From WJMB01 sp964581465 (GTDB lineage: Bacteria > RBG-13-66-14), in NCBI GenBank assembly GCA_964581465.1, contig CAZOOP010000014.1:15257-79256 (forward strand): DNA of 64,000 bases, in the 5' to 3' direction. Under the pieces are notes generated by a model. The model was not told the DNA's origin. It did no database searches and was given only the letters and a program-made list of their open reading frames with translations. The stretch's first letter is position 1; every line of letters starts with the position of its first letter. A program made the translations under genes and the position numbers. Below, piece after piece: positions 1-8,965 of the stretch.

Positions 1-504
1 AACACCCGCGATGTCTTCAAGGGCCAGATGAGCGGCCGCTCGATGGAGATCGGCCGCTTGATCGGCCGCAGCCTGCGCGCCGTGACCAAACTCGACAAGC
101 TGGGTGAGCGCACCATTACCGTGGACTGCGACGTGATCAGCGCCGACGGCGGCACGCGCACCGCGGCGATCACCGGCGGCTTCCTGGCCCTGCATGACGC
201 ACTGGCCTGGCTCGGCGGCGGCAAGCAGACCGGCGCCCTGCCCCTGGACGACCACGTGGCCGCGGTCAGCGTCGGCTACGTCCACGGCGAGCTGCTGTTG
301 GACCTTTGCTACCGCGAGGATGTCTCCGCCGATGTGGACTGCACCATCGTGATGACGGGCAAGGACAAGCTGATCGAGGTCCAGGCCACCGCCGAGGGCC
401 GCCTCTACGATCGCGCCATGCTCGAGGATATCCTGGACCTGGGCTCCCGGGGCATCGACGAACTCATCGCCCTGCAGAAAGCCTCCCTGGATGAGGCCGA
501 GTAA
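1..504 (+). CDS. rph: Ribonuclease PH, C-terminal part (5' end outside window)
   Basis: RNase PH is a phosphorolytic 3'-5' exoribonuclease that trims tRNA precursors. The open frame runs from base 1, reading NTRDVFKGQMSGRS before the first in-window Met at 28, so the gene starts outside the window. Family signatures are visible: RLIGRSLRAV, the run LGERTITVDCDV, and ADGGTRTAAITGG, which belongs to the phosphate/active-site region. The last part (VDCTIVMTGKDKLIEVQATAEG) matches the usual RNase PH C-terminus, so the 3' end is complete at about 168 visible codons of a family length near 240. The stop overlaps the next start (TAATG), indicating translational coupling with the membrane protein at 504. 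Confidence 0.95.
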   Translation, partial: NTRDVFKGQMSGRSMEIGRLIGRSLRAVTKLDKLGERTITVDCDVISADGGTRTAAITGGFLALHDALAWLGGGKQTGALPLDDHVAAVSVGYVHGELLLDLCYREDVSADVDCTIVMTGKDKLIEVQATAEGRLYDRAMLEDILDLGSRGIDELIALQKASLDEAE

Positions 505-1025
505 TGGAACGACCGACGCCCGCAGAGACAACCGCGACGACGGGGGAAGCCGAAGAGGGCCGCGTCCTCGCCTGGTCCGTCTTTCCGGCCACCCTGTACC
601 TCTGGCGCTCCCTGGCCGGGCTGGCTGTCATCGCCCTGACCGTGGTCTTCCTCTCCTACTACGCCGGCGGGCCGCTGATCGGCGCCGCCGCCGGGCTGCT
701 GCTCTTCCTGATGCTCCACGATTCCTACCTGCCCACCAGCTACCGCCTCGACGAACGCGGCGTGGTTCGCCGGCGCCTGTTCTTCAAAAAGCGCCGACCC
801 TGGAGCGACTTCAAGTGCTTCTACTGCGACCGCTTCGGGATGATGCTCTCCACCCGGGAGCGGCCCACCCGGCTGGACACCTGGCGCGGGATGTCGCTGT
901 GGTTCCCCAACGATGAGCGCGCCGCCGAGCGCGGCGAGCCGGACCGCCAGGCCATCAAGGCCTTCGTCGCCGAGCGCGTACCGCCCTACCGCCCGCCCGT
1001 GGACCACCGCGAACTGCTGGGCTGA
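504..1025 (+). CDS. Small membrane protein of unknown function
   Basis: I do not recognise a named family. The 173-residue protein has two adjacent hydrophobic segments at about residues 38-55 and 58-75, after a charged, cytoplasmic-looking N-terminus rich in Glu and Thr. A soluble C-terminal half follows, with a strand-like run (YRLDERGVVRRRLFFKKRRPWSDFKCFYCDRFGMML). Two membrane helices followed by a compact beta-rich domain with 'W.D' resembles the bacterial PH-like membrane proteins, but this is only a shape resemblance. It is translationally coupled to rph (TAATG overlap) and followed by a clear intrinsic terminator, so it is the last gene of the rph operon. Confidence 0.8.
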   Translation: MERPTPAETTATTGEAEEGRVLAWSVFPATLYLWRSLAGLAVIALTVVFLSYYAGGPLIGAAAGLLLFLMLHDSYLPTSYRLDERGVVRRRLFFKKRRPWSDFKCFYCDRFGMMLSTRERPTRLDTWRGMSLWFPNDERAAERGEPDRQAIKAFVAERVPPYRPPVDHRELLG

Positions 1026-1078
1026 GAGGTTCACCGGTTGCCCCCGCATCAACCAGTCTCTCCAAATCCGTAAAACGA

Positions 1079-1101
1079 ACGGACCCACGGGGTCCGTTTT
1101 C
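1079..1101 (+). terminator. Rho-independent terminator of the rph operon
   Basis: ACGGACC / GGTCCGT stem with a 5-nt loop followed by TTTT, 53 bases after the stop of the membrane protein gene. The A-run before the stem could make it work on the other strand too. Confidence 0.8.
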
Positions 1102-1326
1102 ATTTTCAGAGTAGTGTTGTCTACCAGAGTCGGTTCGGCCTTGTAACTTGTCGTCAAACTCCGGATTGGTTTAGCTGCCTTGCCGATGATGTAACCTGAC
1201 AAAGGCTTTGGGAGTTGGCGTAAAAAGCTGGAAGCCGTCGTGATTGGTATTGTATCAAGGATTATCACTCGCACCTGAGCCGAATCATCCAACTGATAGA
1301 CCGTCATTCAGTGCTCAACTGCTAAA

Positions 1327-1658
1327 GACATCATGGAACGTGTTCGGACTAAATCAGGCTGATGGGGATCAACCTGCCGGGACGTTGTTGATTCCCTGAA
1401 GTACGCCTTCAAGAAGCAAGCGTTCATTTAGCATGGCCTTATTGCTTGATATTAAGATGCTTACGGCGATGGTTTCAATCAGCGGTCAGGGCAGATACTG
1501 GTCCGCTGGGATCTAGCATCGTTAAGGATCGCTCAGGATCAGGCCCGGATTCGCCGCCACGTTTCAACGGCCCGTTCTATGACAGATATCCGATGATCAT
1601 CACCATAATTATCAACAGGATACAATCACAATCAGGTCCGGATAGGGTTTGCGATCCC
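1327..1658 (-). mobile_element. Family A MITE, copy 1
   Basis: About 332 bp, reverse orientation. It runs from GACATCATGGAACGTG at the left to the reverse complement of GGGATCGCAAACCCTATCCG at the right; these are the two imperfect terminal inverted repeats of family A. Flanking octamers are CTGCTAAA (1319-1326) and TTGCCAAA (1659-1666), 6 of 8 identical with both differences being transitions, as expected for an aged target-site duplication. No coding capacity. The remaining spacer to 2058 (about 1700-1990) looks related to family C/E fragments; nothing in it reads as a gene. Confidence 0.75.
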
Positions 1659-2058
1659 TTGCCAAAATCGACGCCATTGTCATAACGCTGCTAGGTAGGG
1701 ATGCGCTTTGACTGGCGTTATGTGCCGCCGGCAGCCGAAGGCTGTTGATCCGCTCGGGAGTCGATCACGCCGTGGGAGAAAAACCTGCCGATGATGCTCT
1801 ATTGCTCGCGTTGGCAGCTTCGACCGTTGTCCGTCTTCCCTGGTTACCCCTCGTCGCGGGTAGTTACCAAGACCCCTTCTCGAGGCGGCTTTCCTGAGTT
1901 GCGAATACCTGTTTCGGTTTCTGGTGATGATCCCTTATATTACAATGCTGCTTTGCCGTTAAGTGATCATAGGCGATATTTATTCACGCACGTCTAAGAC
2001 TCCATTATGTTAATCCGGCAGGGGGTAACCGGCGGACGACGGCGTGACAACCGCTGCG

Positions 2059-2784
2059 TCAGTCCTCTTCGTAACGCGGGGCGATGATGTCGGCCCGGAA
2101 GTCGGTCACTCCGCCGACGTGGAGCTGGCGGCACATCTCGTAGAGCCGGGAGCGCAGTCGGGAGCCCACCCGGTCCTCCAGGGTTTCCTTCTGATTCTTC
2201 GAGCGCTGATCCGGGTAGTTGGTGGTAATCAGCAGGTGGCGTCGCGCGTTGAAGCGCCGGGTGATAATGTCGCCGAAGGTGTCCAGGACCCAACTGGTGA
2301 GGTGGTAGGCGCCCAGGTCGTCGAGGAGCAGCAGGTCGACGCTGAGCACGCGATCGATGAGCGAACGGTGGTCGATGGGCGAGCCGTCGTCGAAGCTGCG
2401 CCGGATCTCGCCGATCAGTTCGCGAGAGTCGGCGAACAGGCAGCTATAGCCTTTCTCGGCGGCGACCTCGCGCAGTACGCCCACGGCCAGGTGCGTCTTG
2501 CCGACCCCGCAGGGGCCGCTGTATAGCAGCCCGGCCTCCAGGTGGGGGAACTCGTCGATGAAGCTTCGGCTGGCCCGCATCGCCCGTTTCTGGGTCGGCG
2601 ACTGGGCGATGTAGTTGTCCAGGGTGCAGTGCTCGTAGCGCGGCGGGATGCGTGAGGCGGCCAGTAGACCCGCACGACGCCTGTTCATCCTGCACGGACA
2701 CGGACGCACGACATCGCGCCCGGCCTCGTCGACGATTCTAAGCCAGCCCTCACCACCGCAGCGGGGGCATTTTTCATCGGTCAT
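2059..2784 (-). CDS. DnaC/IstB-like AAA+ ATPase with N-terminal zinc finger
   Basis: A 241-residue protein of the DnaC/DnaI helicase-loader and IstB ATPase group. A cysteine cluster (C6, C9, C29, C31) suggests a zinc-binding N-terminus, as in DnaI. The Walker A motif GPCGVGKT lies at residues 90-97, Walker B LLLLDDLG at 151-158, a sensor-like TTN at about 200, and the arginine-rich RVGSRLRSRLYEMC near 215-225 is the usual arginine-finger/sensor region. Such proteins load the replicative helicase or assist IS21 transposition; no istA transposase or replication gene is adjacent, so helicase loading is the better guess. It stands alone, flanked on both sides by repeat-filled spacers. Confidence 0.85.
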   Translation of the reverse strand: MTDEKCPRCGGEGWLRIVDEAGRDVVRPCPCRMNRRRAGLLAASRIPPRYEHCTLDNYIAQSPTQKRAMRASRSFIDEFPHLEAGLLYSGPCGVGKTHLAVGVLREVAAEKGYSCLFADSRELIGEIRRSFDDGSPIDHRSLIDRVLSVDLLLLDDLGAYHLTSWVLDTFGDIITRRFNARRHLLITTNYPDQRSKNQKETLEDRVGSRLRSRLYEMCRQLHVGGVTDFRADIIAPRYEED

Positions 2785-2865
2785 GTCTGTCCGTCGGTTA
2801 TCCCACGACGCCCGGGACGTTCTAGTGTGTTCGTGGTGTAGAAATCGAATAAAGTGTTCTTGCTA

Positions 2866-3234
2866 AGGAATCACCTAGCGGCAGCGGATTTTGTATTACA
2901 GGATAACCTTTAGATAAAAGCAGTTAGAATGCAATCAGCTGTGCAAATCGAGCGAGCTGCTTGTGGCAAGTATGTGGATTGCCATATTCTTCAGGCGCCC
3001 ATAGCGACATCACTACAATAAAAAACTGCTTGACGCCCTTGGCCTCGATGATTGGCCTCGATGACGATGCTACGAACATAAGTGGCCTATTAACATGCAT
3101 ATATAATGAGTCGGCACCGAGGGATTAAGGTTGCAGCCTAAACTTGATTTAGCTTAACCAAGTCACGGCCACTGTTTCGAAGGGGGGCGGAGTTTCGAGT
3201 TGGAGTTGACTGGTTCGGGATCGTGTGTGATGCC
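2866..3234 (+). mobile_element. Family B short interspersed element, copy 1
   Basis: About 370 bp, sharing its order of motifs with copies at 15178-15514 and 29897-30811: a 'GGATAACcT..GATAAAAGCAGTT' segment near the start, 'CATATATAATGAG' in the middle, and the end GGGATCGTGTGTGATGCC. No matching flanking octamers are visible. The remaining spacer 3235-3732 holds another family-A-like right end (GGTCCGAAAACGCTCCATGACGCC region, about 3449-3472) and a family C end fragment near 3310-3330, but no gene I can support. Confidence 0.6.
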
Positions 3235-3732
3235 AAACACCTTGGCAGTGCAGAGCCTGTTAGGTCTGTAGCATTTTCATGACATGCTGATGATTAACAC
3301 GATCTGCTACAAGTATCTGTCTGGAACAGGTAGTTTTAGTGATGGTAAAGCAAGCACAATCCGAGATAATTCCGCCACCAGCATTCTTCAATCCACACCT
3401 TACGGCGGATTGTCCTTGGCTGATAAGTCCCTTCATACAGCCTAAGCTGGTCCGAAAACGCTCCATGACGCCATGCACCTTATCTAACGTCTCCAGCCGG
3501 TTTACGGGGCACTTGAATAAGTCGGCACATGACGTCAAGGAACTATCGACTTATATTCCAACCCGCCGGACATGCCGGCCGGTTAGAATGCTATACCCTC
3601 GCTGACACCAGACAGACCCTTGGCGGCTTCGAAAACGAACCACTGTAACGTGTGACTCCGACAACTACCTTCGTTCCAGCGACCGGCGTCTCCGCCCCGG
3701 GAAAAATCAACCGCTCAATTAGCGCCGGGGCG

Positions 3733-3845
3733 GGCGTTGGCACGTTTCTTGCATTGACGCCCGGGCGCCCGTGCCCCTTCGAGCAACCAGCGGACACGAT
3801 CGCGCGACGGCGGGCGCGCGTGATAGCAAGAAACGTGCCAACGCC
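3733..3845. repeat. Paired inverted-arm element, copy 1 (long spacing)
   Basis: Left arm 3733-3752 and right arm 3826-3845 are exact reverse complements over 20 bp (GGCGTTGGCACGTTTCTTGC). The interior is 73 bp. Each arm contains TGGCACG-N4-TTGC, matching the sigma-54 -24/-12 consensus, with both pointing inward. The element begins 48 bp beyond the stop of the leftward transporter/spermidine-synthase gene. Confidence 0.85.
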
Positions 3846-3893
3846 GGGTGGTGCGGTGTGGGTGATTCAAATTGTCGAGACGCCGGTCGCGGC

Positions 3894-6242
3894 CTACTCG
3901 GCCCCATCGTCCCCGTCGGGTGAGATGTAGCGGCTGATGACCTCGAGGTTGGGACGGATTGTCTGGGCGGTGCGGAAGCCGCGCGGCAGGGTGTATTCGA
4001 CGAAGGGGTGGTCGTCGGTGACCGGCTCGATACCCTCGACGTAGTCGCGGAAGCTGTCGTTTTCGAGGGCCAGGGTCTGGTAGAGGGCCAGCGGGCCAGG
4101 CACCCCGACCTCGGTCAGGGTGGCGGTGATGTCCCGGTCGGCCGCGGCCATTCGGAAGCGCTCGATGTCCAGGTTCAGCGGCTCGTTGGAACCCAGCAGC
4201 ACGGCGTCGTCGCCGGTGACCCAGAGCTGGATGTGGGGGAAGACCTGGGCGAAGCTGGCGGCCATGGCCCGCATGTCGGCCACGGGCACCTGGTAGAGGG
4301 GGATCCACTGGGTAAAGATGCCGCCGGGCTTGAGCGCCTGGGAGCAGAGCTCGTAGTACTCGACGGTATAGAGGTTGACCACGCCGGCCAGGGCCGGATG
4401 CATCGGCTCCGCGGTGATGACGTCGTAGTCGCGATCGGTGCAGAGCAGGTAATTGCGGCCGTCGTCGATGATCACTCGGGCCCGGGGGTCCTCGAGAACA
4501 TCGAGGTTGAAAGCGCTGAAGTAGGGCGCCATCTCGATCACGCCGGGGGCGATTTCGACACAGTCAACACAGCGGACGCTTTCGTGGAGGGCCAGGGAGC
4601 CGAAGGTCGAGCCCGAACCGAAGCAGATCACCAGCACGTCCTCGGGGTGCGGGTGGACCAGCATGGGCAGGTGGGCCAGCAGGCGGTTCTTGCGCATATC
4701 GGCCACGGCGGTGTAGGTGGCCTGGTTGCCGTCGATGAGCAAGGTCCGGGTAGGCAGTCCGGCGGTGCCGACCTGCTCGGGGCGCTCGCGGACCTCGATG
4801 ACGCCGGAGGCGGTCTCGGCGTAGTCCAGCAAGACCTCGCCGTCCTGGAGGAAATTGGCGCCGAGCTTGTCGAAGGGCAGCCAGAGCAGGCCGAATACCA
4901 GGGCTGCGCCGCAGACGATCAGGCCGACCAGGCGGCGCGTCTTCTTCTCGACGTAGCGCCGGAAGGCAACGGCGGCGATGGTGATGCTGATCCCGGCCAA
5001 CAGGAAGAGGCTCCACTGGAAGCCGATCAACGGCACCAGGACGAAACCGGTCAGCAGGCTGCCCAGGATGGTCCCCAGACCGTTGGCGGCGTAGACCTCG
5101 CCGACGCGCTCGCCGACCCGGCCGACCTCGCGGGCGTAGAGTTTGATCACCACGGGGAAGAGCATCCCCAGAAGCAGCGTGGGCAGGATCATCACGATCA
5201 GGGTCAGCACCAGGGAGCTGCCCACCAGTGAACCCCAGTCGTTCAGGCCGCCGACGACGGCCTGGCTGAGGTTGCCCATCGCCCGGGGCCAGTTGAGGAC
5301 CAGCCCGGTGGAGAGCAGGGCGGTGAAACCGACCCCGGCCTCGAGCCAGGCGAAGGCCGTCGCGGGACGCTTCAGGCGCTTGACCAGACGGGAGCCGATC
5401 AGGCCGCCGATCGCCAGGCCGATCAGATAAATACCCAACATCGCCGAGAAGGTGTAGGTAATGTTGGAGAACCAGAGGATCAGCGTCCGGGTCCAGACCA
5501 GCTCCATCCCCAGGGCGGCCAACCCGCTCAGGGCGTAGAGCCAGAGCAGCAGCCGCGCCCGGTTCGGTTTCTCGGGCGCGGGGGTGCGCTCCGGTTCGAT
5601 GAGCGCCCCCTGCCCCCGACTCAAGAGGTAGGCCAGGACGCCGGCCAGCAGGTTCAGCCCGGCGGCCAGGTAGGTGGCTCCCCAGAGGCCCAGCTTCTCG
5701 ATAAGCAGAAAACCGGCCAGGAAGGTGCCGACAACCGCGCCGGCGGTGTTGAGGCCGTAGAGCAGCCCTACCCGGCGGCCGATGGTTTCGGGTTTCGAGG
5801 AAACGTGACGGGCCAGCACGGGCAGCGTGGCGCCCATCAGCGTCGTTGGCAGTACCAGCACCAGCAGGGCCAGCAGTCCGCGCACGACGACGAACAGCGC
5901 CCCGCCGCCGCCGGTGGCGTTATAGAGCGGAACGTAGATCTGCTCGACCAGGGCCAGCAGCAGCGGCACGGCCAGGCCCAGTACGGCGACGCCGCCCTGG
6001 AGCAGGGAGAACAGGCGCAGGGGTCGCCGGACGCGGTCGCCCCAGCGTCCCAGCAGCCAGCTTCCCAGGGCCAGGCCGCCCATGAAGGCCGCCAACACCG
6101 TTGCTGTGGCCTGACTGGTGGCACCGAAGACGAAGGACATCCGGCGCAGCCAGACAACCTCGTAGATCAAACCGGCGGCGCCGGAGACGACGAAAAGGGC
6201 CGCCACGGCGGAGAAGCGGGAGACGCGTTTGGCAGTGGTCAT
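3894..6242 (-). CDS. Fused membrane-transporter-like / spermidine-synthase-like protein
   Basis: A 782-residue protein. Residues 1 to about 460 contain many hydrophobic helices arranged like an MFS transporter, with repeated glycine-rich turns such as GGLALGSWLLGRWGDR after helix 2. The soluble C-terminal part, from about 480, is a class I methyltransferase/aminopropyltransferase fold: glycine-rich ICFGSGSTFG near 540, acidic VDCVEIAPGVIE, DDGRNYL and DVITAEPMHP. Fusions of this type are widespread and called 'fused MFS/spermidine synthase'; their substrate is not established. EPMHP replaces the DSSDP-like loop of true spermidine synthases, so polyamine synthesis should not be assumed. A promoter candidate lies at 6414-6443. 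Confidence 0.85.
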   Translation of the reverse strand: MTTAKRVSRFSAVAALFVVSGAAGLIYEVVWLRRMSFVFGATSQATATVLAAFMGGLALGSWLLGRWGDRVRRPLRLFSLLQGGVAVLGLAVPLLLALVEQIYVPLYNATGGGGALFVVVRGLLALLVLVLPTTLMGATLPVLARHVSSKPETIGRRVGLLYGLNTAGAVVGTFLAGFLLIEKLGLWGATYLAAGLNLLAGVLAYLLSRGQGALIEPERTPAPEKPNRARLLLWLYALSGLAALGMELVWTRTLILWFSNITYTFSAMLGIYLIGLAIGGLIGSRLVKRLKRPATAFAWLEAGVGFTALLSTGLVLNWPRAMGNLSQAVVGGLNDWGSLVGSSLVLTLIVMILPTLLLGMLFPVVIKLYAREVGRVGERVGEVYAANGLGTILGSLLTGFVLVPLIGFQWSLFLLAGISITIAAVAFRRYVEKKTRRLVGLIVCGAALVFGLLWLPFDKLGANFLQDGEVLLDYAETASGVIEVRERPEQVGTAGLPTRTLLIDGNQATYTAVADMRKNRLLAHLPMLVHPHPEDVLVICFGSGSTFGSLALHESVRCVDCVEIAPGVIEMAPYFSAFNLDVLEDPRARVIIDDGRNYLLCTDRDYDVITAEPMHPALAGVVNLYTVEYYELCSQALKPGGIFTQWIPLYQVPVADMRAMAASFAQVFPHIQLWVTGDDAVLLGSNEPLNLDIERFRMAAADRDITATLTEVGVPGPLALYQTLALENDSFRDYVEGIEPVTDDHPFVEYTLPRGFRTAQTIRPNLEVISRYISPDGDDGAE

Positions 6243-6413
6243 CGGTGAAAGGGGTCCGGGTTGGGGTGGTTGTCGCGGATCCGGGCCTGGAGTAGAAGCG
6301 GTCGATCCGGGTTGCTATCAACCCCACGCTCCGCCGAGCACCCATTGAGCCCGACGACAAGCTGAGGAGTCGGCGCTGGATCGGAACCGAGCGCCCGGAC
6401 TCGACGACGGAGC

Positions 6414-6443
6414 ATTATACGATAGCCGGCGCGCCGGCGTCAT
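6414..6443 (-). promoter_or_regulatory. Candidate sigma-70 promoter for the transporter/spermidine-synthase fusion
   Basis: Read leftward, ATGACG, an 18-base spacer and a perfect TATAAT. It sits immediately 3' of the M50 protease stop and about 165 bases before the start at 6242, implying a long leader. Confidence 0.5.
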
Positions 6444-6454
6444 CCGGCGCGGCA

Positions 6455-7108
6455 TCAGAAGAAGGGCGTGCTCAGATAGGCGTAGAGCCAGTAGAAGATG
6501 TTGAAGTAGGGCCGCAGCACGCCGGTGAAGATCAACAGGATGATCAGCAGGAAACCGAACTGGCTGTAGCGCGCCACGAACATCGCCGCCCGGGGCGGCA
6601 GGAAGGTCAACAGGATGCTCGAGCCGTCCAGTGGCGGCACGGGCAGGATGTTGAAACCGGCCAGGATCAGGTTCAACAGCACGCCGAAGTGCAGCAGCGT
6701 CAGGAAGATCCCCGAGGCGTTCATCTGCCCGTAGGACCAGGGGTCGACGCCGAAGAGGTAGGCCGCCTGGAGCGCCAGGGTGAAGATCAGCGCCAGAATG
6801 ATGTTAGATCCCGGACCGACCAGGCTGACGTAGAGGCGGTCCCACTTGGGATCTCGCAGGTTGCGCACGTCCACGGGCACGGGCTTGGCCGCCCCGATGA
6901 TGAACCCGGCCTGGCTGATGATCAGCAGCGCCGGCAGCAGGATCGTGCCGAAGAGATCGATGTGCGGGATCGGGTTCAGCGTCAGCCGACCGGCCAGGCG
7001 GGCGGTGTCGTCGCCGCGGCGGTCGGCCATCCAGGCGTGGGCCGCCTCGTGGAAGGAGAGGCTGAACAACAGCACGGGGATGGAGATGATGATCTCGAAC
7101 CATTGCAT
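6455..7108 (-). CDS. Site-2 protease family (M50) membrane metalloprotease
   Basis: A 217-residue intramembrane zinc metalloprotease of the short, PDZ-less M50 branch (YwhC-like). The zinc motif HEAAH is at residues 20-24 in the first hydrophobic segment. The third ligand motif, FNILPVPPLDG, is near residue 170, and the family's GAAKPVPVDVRNLRDPK loop lies between. There are about five to six membrane segments. M50 enzymes cleave membrane-embedded substrates; no anti-sigma factor or other obvious substrate lies nearby. The gene is leftward and probably transcribed before the transporter/spermidine-synthase fusion, although that gene has its own promoter candidate. Confidence 0.9.
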   Translation of the reverse strand: MQWFEIIISIPVLLFSLSFHEAAHAWMADRRGDDTARLAGRLTLNPIPHIDLFGTILLPALLIISQAGFIIGAAKPVPVDVRNLRDPKWDRLYVSLVGPGSNIILALIFTLALQAAYLFGVDPWSYGQMNASGIFLTLLHFGVLLNLILAGFNILPVPPLDGSSILLTFLPPRAAMFVARYSQFGFLLIILLIFTGVLRPYFNIFYWLYAYLSTPFF

Positions 7109-7260
7109 GGGGCTAGGTACCTCTCCATGTCAAGTCGTCAGTTCGCAGGCCAGTAAACAACGAAATCTCTTTCAACGATTATGCTGTGTTCTTAACAGAT
7201 TATCAAGCTGGTTGCGGTGCCTATAACATCAACGTGTGCTCTATAACCGTCACCTTACTC

Positions 7261-7289
7261 TTGACATTAAGATTTTACAATGCTATAGT
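7261..7289 (+). promoter_or_regulatory. Near-perfect sigma-70 promoter of the AT-rich cassette
   Basis: TTGACA (7261-7266), exactly 17 bases, then TATAGT (7284-7289) preceded by an extended -10 TG. It is one of the clearest promoters in the window and lies 71 bases upstream of the lipoprotein start, which has CGGAG at 7346-7350. Confidence 0.85.
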
Positions 7290-7359
7290 AGAAATATCTT
7301 TTCTAGATTAGAAAAAAGGTACCCATTTTGACTTTACCCTTTATACGGAGTAGCGCATC

Positions 7360-8832
7360 ATGAAAAAGCAACTCGCTTGCGTGCTTGGTTTTGCATTGTT
7401 CCTCGTTTCCGGTAGCTGTGACAACAACGACAAGTCAGATACAGAAACTATAGTTGATGGAACGATTGAAAATATATTTTACAGCACTCCGGAAAAGCTA
7501 TTGGAAGAATTTAGTAGTGCAGTTAACAGTAGCAATTACGAAGTTCTTGAAAATATGATACAAGACCCAAACATAATTTTTAATTTGATAAATAGAATTG
7601 AAAAATATGGATGGACTATAAATACTTATAGCATTAAGGATATTGACAAAAATACAGTGTCTGTCTCTTTCGCACAAGACACTAAACAAATTATAGATGA
7701 TGGTTATTTTATACAAGAGTTGGAATTAAAACAAATTAATGATAATGATGTTTCCAAAACTAGTTGGGTTATAGATAATGAAATATGGCGTTTATTTATC
7801 TACCGAATACTATTTTCATCCAATCGAACAGGCGAACATAATTTGTATGTAATAGATCCAACTGGATTTAACGATGAGCGTCTTACGACAAATGGTGGAG
7901 GCTCTCCTCACTGTAGGGCAGACGGTGAGCTAATAGTATATGTGAGAAATGGGAAGATTTACACCATGAGTCCAGACGGTACTAATCAGCAATATATAAC
8001 ACAAGGTGAAGAACCAGAGTGGAGTTGGGACGGAAAAAGGATAGCATACTCATATAATGGAGGTATATACATTTACACTCTAGAAGAAGGGACGAATATA
8101 TATGTACCTTCCCCTTCTAAATCACATTCTCCATCTTGGAGTCCAGATGACCAGAAGTTAGTATTTGTATCCTATCATAACGGATTGGAAGGTGAAGTAT
8201 ATACTGTCAATACAGATGGAGACAGTCTTAGGAGAATATCATCAGATGGTAGTTACCCATCCTGGAGCATTGAGAACAATATTGTTTATGGTGTTAATAA
8301 CGGTTTGGAAGTTACCGACTCTAATGGTAATAACAGCTCATATTTGTTCTTACCTAGAGCCATGCAACCGGCTTGGAGCCCAGACGGTAGACGCATTGCA
8401 TTTAGCCGTTACCCTGATATGTCAAACTTAACTCTTGAAGATTTTGCTTCAGTCAGTTCTCCTGACGAATTAAATATAGGTAAGATAAATATATTTATTT
8501 CTGATGCAAACGGAAATAATGTAATACAACTTACAGAAGAAGGGGGCGTTCAACCAGCGTGGCTCTTGTCCGAACAAACTGAGCCAAAGCTATACGGCAG
8601 GGCTGACTATCCCGAAACGTCGTACTTAACGATATGGTCTGGTCCGTTGAATTTACGTGACGCTCCTAATATTGATTCTGAAGTTGTTGATAAACTGAGA
8701 ACAGGCCAAAGAGTATGGTTCGTTGATGAGGGACCGATGGACTATAGAGCTAATCACAATGCACCCTGGATTAAGGTGGTTACACAAGGTGGGATTGAGG
8801 GTTATATATTCAGTTATTTTAGCGATTACTAA
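7360..8832 (+). CDS. AT-rich lipoprotein with TolB-like propeller and SH3b domain
   Basis: A 490-residue protein. The signal peptide ends in the lipobox LVSGSC (Cys about 21), so it should be lipid-anchored. Residues about 30-145 form a small domain containing a SnoaL/DUF-like 'LLEEFSSAVNSSNYEVLENMI' start. Residues about 150-400 hold PD40/WD40-like propeller blades with the recurring 'W S . D G . . I A . S' signature (for example PEWSWDGKRIAYS and PAWSPDGRRIAFS). The C-terminus (about 420-490) is a bacterial SH3 domain (GPLNLRDAPNIDSEVVDKLRTG), typical of peptidoglycan-contacting proteins. Base and codon use are far richer in A+T than any neighbour, so recent transfer is likely. Function is inferred only as an envelope or surface binding protein. 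Confidence 0.85.
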   Translation: MKKQLACVLGFALFLVSGSCDNNDKSDTETIVDGTIENIFYSTPEKLLEEFSSAVNSSNYEVLENMIQDPNIIFNLINRIEKYGWTINTYSIKDIDKNTVSVSFAQDTKQIIDDGYFIQELELKQINDNDVSKTSWVIDNEIWRLFIYRILFSSNRTGEHNLYVIDPTGFNDERLTTNGGGSPHCRADGELIVYVRNGKIYTMSPDGTNQQYITQGEEPEWSWDGKRIAYSYNGGIYIYTLEEGTNIYVPSPSKSHSPSWSPDDQKLVFVSYHNGLEGEVYTVNTDGDSLRRISSDGSYPSWSIENNIVYGVNNGLEVTDSNGNNSSYLFLPRAMQPAWSPDGRRIAFSRYPDMSNLTLEDFASVSSPDELNIGKINIFISDANGNNVIQLTEEGGVQPAWLLSEQTEPKLYGRADYPETSYLTIWSGPLNLRDAPNIDSEVVDKLRTGQRVWFVDEGPMDYRANHNAPWIKVVTQGGIEGYIFSYFSDY

Positions 8833-8856
8833 ACATTTAGTATAGTCATTGTTATT

Positions 8857-8893
8857 AGCTTGAATCACCTACTAGGTGAATTCAAGCTTTTTA
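8857..8893 (+). terminator. Terminator of the AT-rich lipoprotein gene
   Basis: AGCTTGAA / TTCAAGCT outer stem with TCACCTA / TAGGTGA inner stem, then a T-rich tail, 24 bases after the stop at 8832. Confidence 0.75.
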
Positions 8894-8965
8894 TCAATTT
8901 CTCCTCCTTAAAGTCAAATGACACTAGTTATGATTCTAATAAACACGTTTCTAACAGGGAACCCG

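Noticed and set aside
405..1307. Minus-strand open frame of 300 codons opposite rph and the membrane protein
   Set aside because: Covers two genes with good support and runs on through the terminator into repeat DNA. No motifs.
3733..3845. CRISPR array or tRNA-like explanation for the paired arms
   Set aside because: Only two inverted arms per locus, no direct repeats and no cas genes in the window.
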